Shown: in pieces, positions 1-12,740 of the stretch | Layout of the letters: each line of letters opens with the position of its first letter | Numbering within the stretch: the first letter of the stretch is position 1 | DNA from: Marsupella aquatica | Lineage: Eukaryota; Marchantiophyta | DNA: 64,000 bases | Assembly: GCA_973895155.1 (NCBI GenBank) | Contig: OZ316896.1 | Span: forward strand, 15,066,001-15,130,000 | Direction of reading: 5' to 3' | Made by a program: the position numbers and the translations under genes | Notes under the pieces: model-generated | Database searches by the model: none | What the model saw: only the letters and a program-made list of their open reading frames with translations | What the model was told of the DNA's origin: nothing

Positions 1-2216
1 GAAGATGATGATGAGATGAGTGAGTCTGAAAAGCAAGCCATGATACGTGCAGCATATGTTGATGAGAGGCTGGCAACTTTGGGAGCTGAGCTCAGACAGG
101 GATTTTTCGCTTTGTAAGGGAACAATTATCATCCACAGAACCTATCCAGACTTTGCTCATTAATTGGAATGAATGTAGCTATGTTTACTAGAGTTGTTCA
201 ATGGATGTTGCTTTTGGATGGCATGCAAGCTCCCAGACAGGAGAAGTGTAGTGCAGAAAAGGGCTAGGCAAAGCATCAGTGACAGTGCAAGTGGACCTCG
301 GCGACGCAGTGAGAGACTAGCAGTGAAGGACATTCCATCGATGGCAGATGTAAGTAGTGGGTAATTCCAAAAGCATGAAGAAACTGAAAATTTTTAAATT
401 TTTTACGGTGTTTAGACTGCAATTATTGCTAACTGTAACTAAAACAGCATTCAAAGTTACTAAGTTCCTAAGTTACGAGTAAACTCAGTTTACGAGTTTA
501 CTAGTTCACTGCTTTACGAGTTACACCTTAAGATTTGGCGACTCTGTGATCGTGACATCTTACAACTAGTTCAACGGGACTCCACAACGGATGAAGAGCT
601 CACCTTGAAAGGGAAGGAATGCAAGACATAGGCGCTCATTACTGACTTCTCTTCCACCTTACCTCTCAAACTCTGCCCAGCTTCAACCGGTATTTCAGAG
701 ATGTCAAATGGAGACTTCGACCCTTCTATTCCAGGATGATGAATAGTGATGAGTTTCTGCATCACTATCCCCAAGTATATGCTGCCACCTGCAACAACTA
801 TGATGTACTAGGGATATACAGAGAAGCTCTTCGTATAAATTCCTGTTATTTGATGAAGCGAATGCCTTTGATGTATCCTGAGAGACAACTAAGGTGCCTA
901 CCCTACTCTCGAGGATCACCACGTCAGACTGAGCTGATGGAGGTAACACAGAATCGGACTGTCACCTACGTGGAGCTGCTCGAACCCGATGATATTCGAC
1001 AACAAGCTTGAAGGAGACTATCTTTTTAGCTAGTATTGAAAAGTATAGTACTTTTACCAATTTTTCTAAATGTGTTGTAGAGCTTTAAAAGCTATGAGAC
1101 TTCTTTAGGCTGTAGTCTGTACCTAGGAAACCCTGCTGGAAAAATTTCAGAGTTTTCCGAACCAGGAGTAGAAAGTTAAAAATAGTTGAATCTACTCAAT
1201 TTTTAGTATACCGAAATTAAGAGTTTAAGAGTTTAAGTTTTTACGTTTTTAAGATTTTAAGTTTTTACGTTTTTAAGAGTTTAAGTTTTTAAGAGTTTAA
1301 GAGTTCATACTTAGCCATTTTTTCCGGCTTTCCACTTATTGAATCGTCGTTTTGACTTTTTGAGGGTTATGAAGAGGCATGTCTCTTCGACCCTGTGACC
1401 TCTTATTCTGTAGTTCATCACTATTTATACCTCTTCCCCTAGTGTAGAGAGATGGTTAAGTTTTGCAGTTTTGCCTCTCCCTTGTGTTAAACTAGTTGAT
1501 CATGAATCTATGAGTTCGAGATCAGGTTTAACATTTGGAGAGACTTACCTCCTTCTTGTATTTTGGAACCCAAATACTTGAAGTAAAACCTCAGTTATGA
1601 ATCTCGTGAATTATAATGTCAGATTCCGCTTTGGTGACACATTGTAATCTCACAAGTTCTTAGAGTTAACTCATTGAGTTTAAGTTGCATTGGAAATGAT
1701 GTTTTCACCTTCATGTTGCTTAGTACCATCTAAATGCTGAAGTATTTATCCTTTTAGATCTTGACTAAGTATCACTTAGGAAGAAAGGTCAAGACATGTT
1801 GCCGGCATTTTAAAAGGATACTCTAGTATGCAGTTTAGATCTGAAAAGCTGTGTGGATTTGGATTCCCTTAAAGTCATTCCATTATTACTTATGTCTAAG
1901 GAGTAACCTTGGTCTATTCCAGACTCCCTTAAGCATACTCTGAGAGATTTTTCCTTGTGTTTTGTTAATTGCAATCTTTTGCTTAATTGAAGGTTATCTG
2001 ATGTTGAGTTATCATCAAAAACTACTCACCGCTGTGGAGCGATCTTCAAAGTACCTGATTAAAGTAGTCAAGATTGATTACTATGTGTGACACAAGAGCT
2101 TAAAGCTTTGTTTTTAGTTTATTACATCAAACCAACCCCATCTTGTTCTTAAAGGGAACGAATACCGAGTTTGGAGATTTTAAAATGTGATTTTTGGTTC
2201 TCTATGACAAACTACA
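1..2216. other. Unassigned stretch with short open frames
   Basis: No gene is recognised here. On the plus strand positions 1-115 are open and acidic, and 736-1011 gives a 91-residue frame of unknown family ending in a stop. Positions 470-525 and 1201-1300 are low-complexity runs built from GAGTTTA/TTTAAG-like words. The stretch could be the left part of the CACTA element that ends at 6262, or separate decayed DNA; nothing seen decides between these. Confidence 0.3.
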
Positions 2217-5200
2217 GCAGATTCTGCAGATGATGGGCAAGATGTTGGGTCCAGTGAAAACCATAAGGAATTTGATGATGTAGAGTACTATCTAGAGGAG
2301 GAGCCCGATGCAGATGATGAAGAATATGGGCAGGGCAAGCATAATGTCGTGGAGCCCAGCAAAATTGTGGTAATGAAGTGTTGAAGTAGTGTATCACAGT
2401 AGTGATATGTTTGGTTCATGTGAGTGTGGCAAGTCAGAGGAAGATACTTCTTTTAGGTTTATTGTCCTTGCACATATGTTCTTGCAGGCTAAGAGAGGTG
2501 GACTTGCTGCTCGGGGTATGGGCCATGGGCACAGTACAACAACATCTGGAGGGCGAAGCACAGTGCATTACATTGCACATGGGTCCAGACCAGTGGGGCG
2601 TGCTGGGCACATACCACCTCCACCTCCAGGTAAAACCCAACAGAGCAGTGGATATGGAACAACAACTGTTGGTGTAGGTGGTCACACTATTGTGTATGGA
2701 GCTGCACCACATGGTGGGCACATCCCACCCTCCTTTGCAAGTAGAGCAACAACACATACCCACAGCACAGGTGCAGGTCAGGTTAGAGCAACCCCACGCA
2801 GCAAGGGGTACACTGTGGTGTATGGCGCACCACCAACACACAGTGCACCCTCTCAGGGGAGAGCAGCCCCACAAGTGGATGGGTATGGGCCACCACCACC
2901 TGTTGGGCACACTGTTGTGTATGTTACGGGTTCACCACCACCACACATTACACGGGGCCAAGGTAGACCAACACAACATACTGAGCAGTATGGATCAATA
3001 GGAGATGATTGGAGATATGAGTAGGGATTGCCCTTCAATTCTGGCATTTATGTAAATTACTTTGGAAATATATAAAGGGTATGCTAGTGTGATGTTAAAG
3101 ACCTAATTAAAATGCTGAATTATGTGACTGCAGATTCTGTCCATCCTGATTGGGGAGTAATTGACAAGGAGGTTTACTATGAACCTGAAGTAGAGGCAGG
3201 ACAAGGGACAACTGTAGCCTATGGTTCTGAGCAATGGCCAGAGCCTGATTGGTTGGCTGGTGGGGAAGATGTACAGGTAGTTGAGCCTGCCTCTTATCCA
3301 CAGAGTGTCGGCAAAGCATCTGGTAAGTTACACTTATGAAAAAATAAACAATACTTGGCTGGGAGATGGGCATTCTGTGAAGATGGTCACATTGCAAGTT
3401 AGATTGCAATTGGTATCCACTATTTGACATATACAAAGGTATTGATGTTACTATTATATGCTGTCACATGGATGTGGGATGATGTAGGGGGCATTAGAAG
3501 TCCACTAAAGGGTAGTACAAAAGTTCCAGCGAATCCTAAACCTGTCACACCAAGTAGTACCACAGAAAGCAATGCATGACCTGACAGAACCAAGAAAGGA
3601 GTAGTGGACATTGGGAGCAACGTTGGGTGAACAGTGCATCTGCAGGGAAGAATCGTTGGTTGGCTGACTTGAAAGGTGAAATATTGCGATGGCTGGATTT
3701 GAGTGTGGTGAATTTTGTGCAGCAGCATCCAGTGGATTGGCAACAAGTTGTTGACAATGTAGCCGCAAAATGGAAATATGTGGGCCATCCGGATGGAGTA
3801 GCCATGGAGTGTCTTCAGGCTCATGCAAAGACAATTCTGAAGAATGAGAGGTGGAGATTGCACGTGTTGTTTCAAGAAGGTGGAGAGGACCAAAGAATGC
3901 CTGCTCCCCCATTGACAGATCCTCTTCAATGGAGCAAGCTAGTCCATCACTTCTTGAGTGAATCCGGCAAGAGTAAGAGTTCCCAGATGGCATATGCACG
4001 TGGCAACGTTCAGAACCTTAACTTGACAGGATGGAAAGGGAATGCTCCGATAGTAGAGCAGTTGGTAAGAATAATCGTTGGATTGGCAGACCTAGCTTCT
4101 ACAGTGTATTTGAGTTTTTTTGTGTCCGAGCAAATAATGTGTGAAAATATGATGTATGCAGAAGGCACAAAATGGACAGTCCCCTACAAAAGAAGAGGTG
4201 AGAGCTTAAGCAAGAAAACAGAAGCAGAAATCTGGCCAGAGTGATCCTTCAAACCAAGTGAGTACTCATACCAGATAGTGTTCTTTGAGGTCCACATTCC
4301 CTAGTTTGCATGAAAAATGGGACCATATATTATTTACCAGGTGTAATGGATTGACTCTGTTGGACATATGTGTTTGCAGGGAGGTGGATCATGTTCTCTT
4401 AGCAATTTATCAGATCGTGTGAAATGTATGGAGTCTCATGAGAATGATGTGACCGTGAAATTGAGTGAAATGGCAAGTGAGTTGACTGCTTTAAAGGAAG
4501 ATGTTCAGAAGCTTATTCGTGTGTAAGAAGACCAATACAAATGTATAATGAATGCAATATGGAATGGAGGTTCTAGAGACCTGCCACATTACTCCAATTT
4601 GATGAATCCAGAGGGTAACATTGAACAGCAAATGGAGGTGGAGCCCATAGAAAGGGATGTGGAGAGTACCATGGCCCCAGCAATGGAAGGTAAGGTTTCT
4701 CATATGTTTCCATGATTGGAGATGAGGCAAAAAATGTGTTTTGTTATATGTTTCCATGATTGGAGATAATTCAAAAATGCTGATAGGCTGTTGACTTGCT
4801 ATTTTGTTATTGCAGAGGTTACCAATGTACTGAATACCCCCAGTTTGGATTCATATGAAGAGTTCATAGAAGTTGCCAAAGCCGGTGAGAATGGATGCGA
4901 AACGGAGGGCCAGGTGGAGACCCAAATTCCATCACAGGCAGGTGACATACAGGGTGTGACCACAGACGGTGGAGTAGAAGTAGAGCTTTCAGCTGCTGGG
5001 TGACCTATTCGGAAGGTGAAGAGTCGGGCCAAGGCAAGTGGTAGAGTGGTAGCGGCAAAGAAGCGTAAAGCTGATGCAGAATTGAAAACTCAGGCACATC
5101 CTGAGTATGTATTGTTCTCACCACAGCAAAATGAGTTGTGTGTAGGGTATGGAAAATTGCGCCTTGAGCAGATTACATTCCATTGCAAAGAAGTACCAAC

Positions 5201-5366
5201 AGGGTATTCTGTAGTGTTGTTGACAAAGCTTGTGAAGCCAAAGACCCCTTTACCAGTTCCTAATTTGAATGATGACCCGCCACAAACAATTATTGCAGAT
5301 GCTCTGAACTCTTTGGTGTTGTGGCCAACAGATTACATAGGGACACCTGAAATGTGTGGTTTGTAG
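2217..5366 (+). pseudogene. TNP1/Transposase_24-like CACTA gene, decayed
   Basis: Coding segments on the plus strand form a split gene. An acidic exon follows the acceptor near 2216. A Gly/His/Pro-rich exon covers about 2490-3024. A further exon covers about 3131-3322 before a GTAAGT donor. Positions 3640-4065 encode a tryptophan-rich domain with W-x-L-V and a Gly-Asn-Val-Gln-Asn-Leu stretch resembling Transposase_24 (Ptta/En/Spm). A short TKEEVRA-type segment and a coiled coil (4400-4526) follow. Positions 5080-5350 encode a domain with a Cys-Val-Gly-Tyr-Gly start, PLPVPNL and LWPTDYIG, like the DUF8039-type C-terminal domain of plant TNP1 proteins. In-frame stops interrupt it near 4207, at 4524-4526 and at 5001-5003; after the last, the same frame stays open to 5366. 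The family is thought to bind the transposon ends. Exon borders between domains are approximate. Confidence 0.6.
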
Positions 5367-5689
5367 TTTTAGCCTAAACTTAGAAACAACTGCATGATTG
5401 GTGCCAAATGTTACCTAGATATTTCATAATGCAGAGTTGAATTGAGATTCACTGGATCATTCACTGGATCATCCACTGTTTGTATGAAATTATGCATGTA
5501 TGTTCAATAGTTAATATGAGTTCTAAGATTCGAATAGAACTATGTTGTCTCTCATGTTTTCATGTAAGACTTGTGTACTTGTATGCTTGAGTGCTTGAAT
5601 GTATGCTTGTATGCTTGAGTTGACTATTAGTCATGTTTCTAGTGCTATGTGCAGGCTGCAATTGCCTTAGGTCGAGTCAAAATTTTGAC

Positions 5690-6250
5690 CAAAAGGGTCA
5701 AAGAATGCAGTCGTGAACTAGACTAATGAGTCAATTTGGGTCATTAAGATATGACCGTGATATATTACATCATGGTCCCCAATAAGACCAACCAGTCTAG
5801 CCCAATCTTAAGATTTTTCAGAATGATTAGTCATCTGTAGTCATCATCTGTCACTAATGTGCCCATACACTCTAAACTTTTAAGACCAACTAGTCATAAT
5901 CAGTCGCCTGTGTTCCATTATTGAACCATAGCACCAGTCATATATGCGAAAGGCAACTCTTCCTCACTGACTGTTTGTGACTAATTCATACCTCATTTTG
6001 AGTCATACAAATGACTACTTTGCAGTCATTTGTAAGACTACACCTTCTCCAAATCCCAAAATGCCCAAGTACGGATTTGGTCGTTATTGGTCACAAAATG
6101 TGTCTTAAACCCTAGTCACATAGCTGACCACTCGATTTCAATCACTTTAAATAAGACGCTATGTCAAAATTACGACTGGCTTGATACCCCCCAAACTTTA
6201 GTCACAAGGAGTCATGGGCAGTCATAAAACTTAGTCATAAAACACCCCGG
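5690..6250. repeat. CACTA subterminal repeat array
   Basis: At least eleven GTCAT words and many GACTA/TAGTC words in both orientations fill this stretch, for example TAGTCATCTGTAGTCATC near 5830 and GTCATGGGCAGTCATAAA near 6212. In CACTA elements such short subterminal repeats are the binding sites of the TNP1/TNPA-type protein. Nothing else is coded here. Confidence 0.65.
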
Positions 6251-6262
6251 TTTCTACTAGTG

Positions 6263-8240
6263 TTGGCAGATTGGGATTTATGTAAATGTGGTCCATGGGG
6301 CCTTCAAATTCCAGAATATGACTGGTCCAGGAGTTTTCAGGATATAAAGAGAGGATGAATGAGGGGTTTGCCCCCATCCGCATAGACTATGTCAAGTCAT
6401 TAGCCAACTGGAAGAAAAAATGACTGTAAAACCAGGATGACCTGTCATGGACTTTGTAAAGTTTACATGGAGTAATAGTTTACAAATGTATGTACCACAC
6501 TGTCCAAGATGCTTAGAATATTCGTACATCTTAGTAATAAATCAGGTTGAGAAGCCAGAGTTGGGGTCTAGGCTTGTATATTGAATATATTGAAGCCTCT
6601 AGACGGTGACTAGGGCCCCATCCAATTTTAAATGGATGGAAAGAATCATGGGATGTTATGTATGTCAAACTGATAAATAAATCATGCATGATGTTTTTTG
6701 TCATCATTCCTATTAACATTCAAAGAATGGGCATTCAGGCTTGTGGTGGTAAAATTCTTTGGAGTTTTCAAAAGGACACAAAATTTATTATGTCCCACAA
6801 ATTTTAATAACTATTTATTTTTGGCATAAAACCCAGATGACACTACGATACTTGTGCGGTACATTTCTACTGTACTTACTACATATGGAGTAGTCGTTTA
6901 TAAAGAATGTGCGTACCTTAATGCCGTGTGAATTCCCTCGAACTGGGTTAATTACTAAATTTTCACCATTTTAGTGGAATATTTAGACTTCTCATTTTTT
7001 TAGATTAATTACTACAATGCCACCTTTCTTTGTCACTGGTTAGGTCACTCAAACCATGCTTAGCCACAAGAGATCTTAGGGTCCTGAGATTGTCACATTG
7101 AACAAACCTCTTGGGGAACCTCCTTCTTTCTTTGCTCTACTTCCTTCACTCCCTCAGGCTGTGTTCTGTACCATCTTTCCATGATCTAACCACGTGGGGA
7201 TCTAAACTGCCACTATCCCCAGACCTGTGGCAAGACAAAATAGTGCACTTTTTATTATGTTAAGGACATTATTGCTAATTATGTCTATCTTGATGGGCCA
7301 GGTTTTGCTTCAGTGACAGTGGGGGTTTAACTAAACACTAAAATTAACCTCAGCTAACTTCAGTACAAATAATTTGGGCCAACTTCAGAGGTAATTAAGA
7401 TTGTAACAAAAATTGAAGCTGGCCAGCAGCATGAGAGTGAGTGGAGGACTGGAGGGGGCATTGGTACAACAATGTCATCCATCTTGATGTTTACCAACGT
7501 CCCATATGATCAGGCATTCTGGGGTACTATATGATCAGGCATTCCTCAGCTCCATCATCCCCAATTTTGTTTATGAAATCGTCCTGTTTTACCAGGACAA
7601 ATGTTCAAAAGGTCACCATGCAATACTTTCAACATCTTAATAGAAATGAATGAAACTGGGTGTACTAAATGTAACATTGTCCCCCACGAAGACCTGGTCA
7701 TATTTCGACCAAACTATTGCAACATGTATAATGGTGTCCTGTTCAGATCGAGTTGGTTGTGCAGACCAGACAACCATTAGTATCTCCAATAGCATGAGAC
7801 CTGGTAAGATGTTGACCAAAAAACGACCATACGAGTTTGTTGTATAGTATAGACTTTGGATCTTGGCTTGTTTTCCTTTAGTTTGTTTGTTTTCCCTTGA
7901 ATTGGGTTGTTGCAATACATACATCGCATCTTCCATTTCTTGAAACCAAAATCTTCTCGTTTCCACAATTCGCAATGACATGAAACAATTTGAGCATACA
8001 CTTATCTCATGGTCCATTCTCAATGTCGTAAATGGAATTCATCTGGGATTGCAAGTGATCAAGACAGACCAGATATCATTTGGAGAAGTTCAACTATCGA
8101 CTCGTGGACAAAACAATCTATGATGATCTCTAAGTTTAAACTGCATTTCCATGATTGGGACGACAATCAATAACTTACACGAAATTTCATTTTCAGGGAC
8201 AAAGTGGGCCACAGGGCCAACAATGTGCAAAGGACGATTG
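6263..8240. other. Intergenic, AT-rich, one dispersed hairpin-repeat fragment
   Basis: No coding potential that I trust. Positions 6540-6720 match the dispersed repeat family described around 45.5 and 52.3 kb: an imperfect hairpin GTCTAGGCTT...GAAGCCTCTAGAC, then GGGCCCC, then a tail ending in ATTCAAAGAATG. The last several hundred bases lie downstream of the RING gene and may include its 3' untranslated region. Confidence 0.4.
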
Positions 8241-11200
8241 CTACATTCCGGTCCTAGTTGATGGTAAATCTGACTTTCTGGTGACGAGTTTTCTACACTT
8301 GGCCAGTCTTCTTTGACGCCCTCTCTCAAATCTCGCTTGCCTCAAGTGAATCCTACTGTTTGGAAAACTAGCTGTCTAACTGTTCTACCACTCATTAATT
8401 GAGATGTTTTCCTTTCCAATGGGTTCTACTCTCCATTTTGCTACCTTTGTCCTGGTGGTGAACTCGGACTGTATCTACTTCTTTTCCTGTTCCTGCTCAC
8501 TTCTGTATGATGCCTGCTTCTACTGTAAGATCCTCCATTGCTATGATCAGAGGGACTGTCACGTCTCTTCTTGCGCTTCTCCTTTCTGGCTTCTCTTTGA
8601 GAATATCTATGACTCTGCGTGATTACAGGACAGACTTGATGATGAGAAACTGCAACCTTACAATGGAGTGTGTCCTACGTACACTTCTTGTTACAGATAA
8701 AATGGGGACTTGAGCCAAAGCCAACATGGCAAACCACTCGTGGGACTGAATTACCTGAGCATGAGCATGAGCATCTTCTTCTTCGTGATTCCGTTGATCC
8801 AAGTTGTCTGAGGTCTCTAAATGCATGGTAGACAAGGCGAGACCCGAGGTCAAAGCCAGATAAAATCAAACAGTTTTAGATTAAAAGAATCATGCGAAAA
8901 GGTGCACAGATTAATACCGTGATCATACATCGATTGGTATGTGTATAGCACAACTAAAAACGGACAAGCATATACCGCTTTGTGCAGTACTCAACGGAGC
9001 ATCCACTCACCTCCTCTCAAAGGGTATTCAGCGTATTCATCAGTGCCCATCCCGACAATAACTGGGCTGCCCGTGGTCTGGTCGAGCTGCTTACTTATGA
9101 CTGATGTGCGGCTTTCAGGCTCAACGCTCCTCTCCACTACGACTTCAACATCCCCATCCGCATCAACATCTTCATCGTAGAGATTAAAGGTGCTCGTAGG
9201 AGAGTTTATGGAATCTTGAAAACCACTATCGGTTATGAGAGAAAGATGTCCTGCAACAGAAGCCATGCGCTGATTTTGCCGATCATACTTATCTATATCG
9301 AGTCCAGAGAGCATAAATGACCCTAGCTCTTCTGCAAATTTCTGAGAATGTTCAAAAATGAAAGGTTGAACGGCAGTTGAAACGGTGGTATGCCAATCTA
9401 GATCTTTGCTCGTAGCCGAACCCTTTGTTGATATTCTTCCATTCCCTCCGAACCTAAACAAAGGTTTTCGAAAACGGTAAACGAAGCATCCGCTTACAAG
9501 ATGATGCTTCCAAATTCCATCACAACTACAACAAACTGACTGGACATTATTTCCATCAAAAAGTGGAAGCTCGAAACATCATTTCTTAAAATAATTTTGC
9601 GGAATAAGTGGAAGCTAGCATCAGGAACTCACTTGTGGACGTCGAGAAACCAATGTACGAAAAGTCATCTCACAAGGGCACAATCATCTAACTCCCCAAA
9701 TCTCAGCTGTATTATACCTTTTATGGAAAGCCTCGACAACCCCAACTACATGTTGCATCACTGTCTCCACATCTTCTTCCTGAAAGAAATATCCAAGCCA
9801 TATTCTTACGAACGAAGAGGTACAAGGCATATATAAAACTGGATCAACGCCTTACGAAAGACAGGAGAGAGTGTGAGAGAACAAACAACCCATTTTCAAA
9901 ACCTTCAATTTGAAACAGTTCTTTAAAGTTGGATTTTCAGCAAAGGGACCATTCACATTCAGACCAAGCCACAGTACTTTTTTTCATAAAAAGTCATCTC
10001 TACCTGCATAAGAGCCTGAAGTTCCCTCTTCACCCAGACCGACAGCCAGCGGTTGGGCTTCGGGACCACATTAATGAACCTTGACAGTTTCTGTTCTACA
10101 TCACCTAAATGGGTGAGCATCAGGCAAAGAAGACGGTCAGTACAACCACGTCAGTAATGACCAGCCTGAGAGGGGAGTCGCTTTGCATAGTCAACTGACA
10201 AACTAGAGAACTTCACGTAGGTTTTGAGCCACGTTGAAGTTGAAAAACACGAAATGAATAAATCTAGGTCGAGGTCCCGAGACAGAACAAAAAACTGTTG
10301 CATGACCTTTCTTCCAAAGACTTCGAGACTTTCCTTCCTATTTGTACAAAAGCAACAGTTGTTAGCCAATATGATATTGTAAGCTCAGTAAAGCAGGCAA
10401 GTAGATACAGACTGCAGTGTTTCTAAGCAGAACTTACTTGCATACACTGCTTGGCGTTGAATATGCCCGTCTAATCTCTGATATCTGCATTTCAACAAGC
10501 GGCCTTGTTGAAGCTGAAAATTGACAACCATGATCCAAATTGAAGAGGCAAAAGTGCCGAAATTTTCCTTTCAAGCCTCCGGATAGGACTCAGAGTTCTC
10601 CGCAGGCTTGAATGAACAGCTTATATTGAATCACACACACCTAGTGCCTCCGGTCGTCAGAATGTAGTGCCTCTGGAATTTAGCTCCAGACAAATCATGA
10701 ACAATTGAGGTGTAGTGACTCTGCGCGGAAGGAGAAAGGGGGGTTAAGGATTGTGACTGATGACGGTGGAAACAATAAACCTGGCTGACTGATCCTGAGC
10801 TGCAGAAATTGACGAAATTGACTAGAGACGCTCCCCTCAATATGGATTCATTCCAAAAGCACATTGAGTACTTGTTCTCGGCATGAATCCATCTAGAGAG
10901 CGACAACAACAACAAGATACTGATAACTGACAATCCTCCGAGGCAGGCAGATATTGAAAAGCTCGCTCTCGGCAATGAAAGCAACCCACCCACCTTGCAA
11001 AGGGGACACTTGAGACATTGCAAACGAGTACCAGTACTCTGTGGCTTGGCGATCAGCATTTCGGACCATTGCAAAATGCAGTGGAAGCAAAATCTGTCTG
11101 TAACACGAAACCGACCCCATGAGCACCGATCCACCAAGCCATTCCAGAGCCCTAAATCGACAGAACGTTATTGAACTCAAAGCAAACGAAGCACACAGCA

Positions 11201-11502
11201 TAAGAGAAAAAGATCTCACAACATCATACCGTCCAAAACAAAAGCAATACAAGCAACAATTGAGAACAACCACAGCATAGCCCAGACCAACCCAGGCCAG
11301 TCCCGCTGAGCCAAGTTGAGTTGCAAATTGAGTTCAATTGAAGTGAATTGAATTGAGTGGAGTTAAGGTGAGTTCACCGACGGAAGCATTGGTCTAGGAA
11401 GGCCTCTCCTGAGATTGGCTCCAAACAAATGGGACACCCATCAAACTCTCCTCCTCCTCCTCGTCCTGCTTCTGCTCCTCCTGTGCTATTTTCTTCAACC
11501 AT
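8241..11502 (-). CDS. TOPORS-like RING-type E3 ubiquitin ligase, ten exons
   Basis: Exons on the minus strand, 5' to 3': 11502-11382, 11097-10994, 10720-10641, 10484-10438, 10104-10004, 9779-9718, 9453-9011, 8816-8755, 8614-8445, 8355-8241. All junctions are GT-AG and the phases agree, giving 434 aa. A C3HC4 RING lies at residues 23-74: C23, C26, C39, H41, C44, C47, C71, C74; H41 is created across the first junction. It is followed by the IVHDLSG, PNRWLSVWVKRELQAL and QEEDVE blocks and the SGLDIDKYD block typical of plant TOPORS-like RING proteins. An acidic stretch and then an Arg/Ser/Lys-rich tail (about 335-434) suggest a nuclear protein. The family transfers ubiquitin from an E2 to substrates; substrates are unknown here. 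If the last intron is retained, the protein ends at the stop at 8441-8443. Confidence 0.85.
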
Positions 11503-12360
11503 GCTCCCAAAATTCTTCTTCCACACTACTTGCGATGTTCCAATACACTAAATGGAGGTCTGATGATGGTCCTCCCCCTCCCCGGGCCCCGTCCGTGCAA
11601 CATAATAGCTCGCCTCTCTATCTTGGCTATTCTGGAAAACACAATTTCAAGGAGTACCAAATTTAGCTGCCTTTACACCACCTCATTTACACAACCCCAT
11701 TTTCACCCTGTTGACATTGACCATTAGTGCGTATAAAGGTTGATCATATGTCGAGACATACGAAAGAACCTTATATGTGTCCTGGCCTACCACAGCCCAT
11801 GCCAACGTTAAGGTTGTCAGCCCATGTCAACCCATTCCCTGAATGCAAAATCCATCCAGGTAACTTTATAACCTGCAAAATCCATTCGTATGTTCTGCTG
11901 CACACTGTTTGTATATGGTGCAATGAAAATGAGATATAATCATTGGGCAAATGGCTTACGGGGTCAGTTTCTGAAAGAACCAAGAAGTGAATGCCACCCC
12001 TGACCTTAAAGTCCCTATACTCCTGCCCCTTGAGCATCTCCATGGGCCCCCCTAACCTCCATTTTCTAACCATGATGGATAGTTTTGTAAGCGGGTTACC
12101 GCAGTCACTGGGACCCACAACTGCTATTGTGTTTGCAGCCTTCCCTAAGATTGCTGGCCAGGTTTACAGTAGTTGCGTCGGTGGCAGGGGAACGGAACTC
12201 CATTATTTCATGCATCATCTGAATCTCAACACACAGAAAAAAATAGTTGTCAAGATTGTGGGGATTTTCAGAGTAGGCTTCCTGCTTGGCCCACCAATAA
12301 CCTAAAAATGGGGGGCCAGCTTATTTTTTGGTTTTTGTTTTTTTCAAGGAGGAAAGAGAG

Positions 12361-12396
12361 GGGGGGGGGGGGGGGAGTGGGGGGGGGGGAGGGGGG
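12361..12396 (+). repeat. Poly-G tract
   Basis: Thirty-six bases, almost all G, broken by single A or T. The tract could form a G-quadruplex; it is also a place where assembly length is unreliable. Confidence 0.9.
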
Positions 12397-12474
12397 TCAG
12401 TTTTCTGAGATTTCTGAGTAAACTAAAATAGGCTTTAAACATTCATATAAGGGGGTCTTAAACCTCAAATTTGA

Positions 12475-12740
12475 TGGACCTTAACTTACTAGTCAAAGCT
12501 ACTACCAAATTCAAGATCCATAATTTTTTGAAATAAAGATTGGTCATATGCCATGACCATAAGTCACTGTGGAGGCTAGTAGAAAAAAGACAATAACCTT
12601 GTGAAAAATCTATCAATGCCCATTTCTAAAAGCCATCACCCTTTGAAGGCTGTGAAAAATAAACAACAAAGTTTCACATGATCTTGTGAAAAAGCTATGG
12701 CCATTTGTTCAATCATGGCCAAAAGCCATCATCTATTAAG
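12475..12740 (+). repeat. Dispersed repeat family A, copy 1
   Basis: Contains GGTCATATGCCATGACCATA, then AAGTCACTGTGGAGGCTAGT, then CTTGTGAAAAA...CTAT and a GCCATCATC block. The same order of blocks recurs at 29,190-29,350 and 29,395-29,600. Not coding; no ends recognised. The rest of 11,503-14,222 holds no recognised gene; 13,000-13,850 shares the CGGCTT-rich base use of the coiled-coil relic to its right. Confidence 0.6.

Larger units (their letters stand above)
2217..6262 (+). mobile_element. CACTA (En/Spm-type) DNA transposon, right part
   Basis: The right end is defined by TTTCTACTAGTG at 6251-6262, whose reverse complement CACTAGTAGAAA is a typical plant CACTA terminus. Inside it lie about 570 bases dense in GTCAT/TAGTC/GACTA words on both strands, the usual subterminal binding-site array. 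Further in is a TNP1-like gene reading toward this end. The left terminus was not found in the window, so the start given is only the first recognisable exon; the element probably begins before it and may begin before position 1. The 3 bases after the terminus (TTG) would be the right copy of the target duplication. The gene carries stops, so this copy is probably non-autonomous. Confidence 0.75.

Noticed and set aside
535-570. ATTTGGCGACTCTGTGATCG as a retroelement primer-binding site, with a similar word at 31,080
   Set aside because: The two words share only about 20 bases with mismatches and neither is next to a recognisable LTR end.
2402-3047. Several overlapping frames on both strands over the Gly/His-rich exon
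   Set aside because: Only the frame with repeated T-V-V-Y motifs shows internal repeats and fits the flanking splice signals; the others are shadows of a compositionally biased exon.
7637-8023. 128-codon minus-strand frame downstream of the RING gene
   Set aside because: No domain, AT-rich codon use, and it lies beyond the assembled stop of the RING gene.
8623-8853. 76-codon minus-strand frame
   Set aside because: Only its middle (8755-8816) is an exon; the rest is intron read through.
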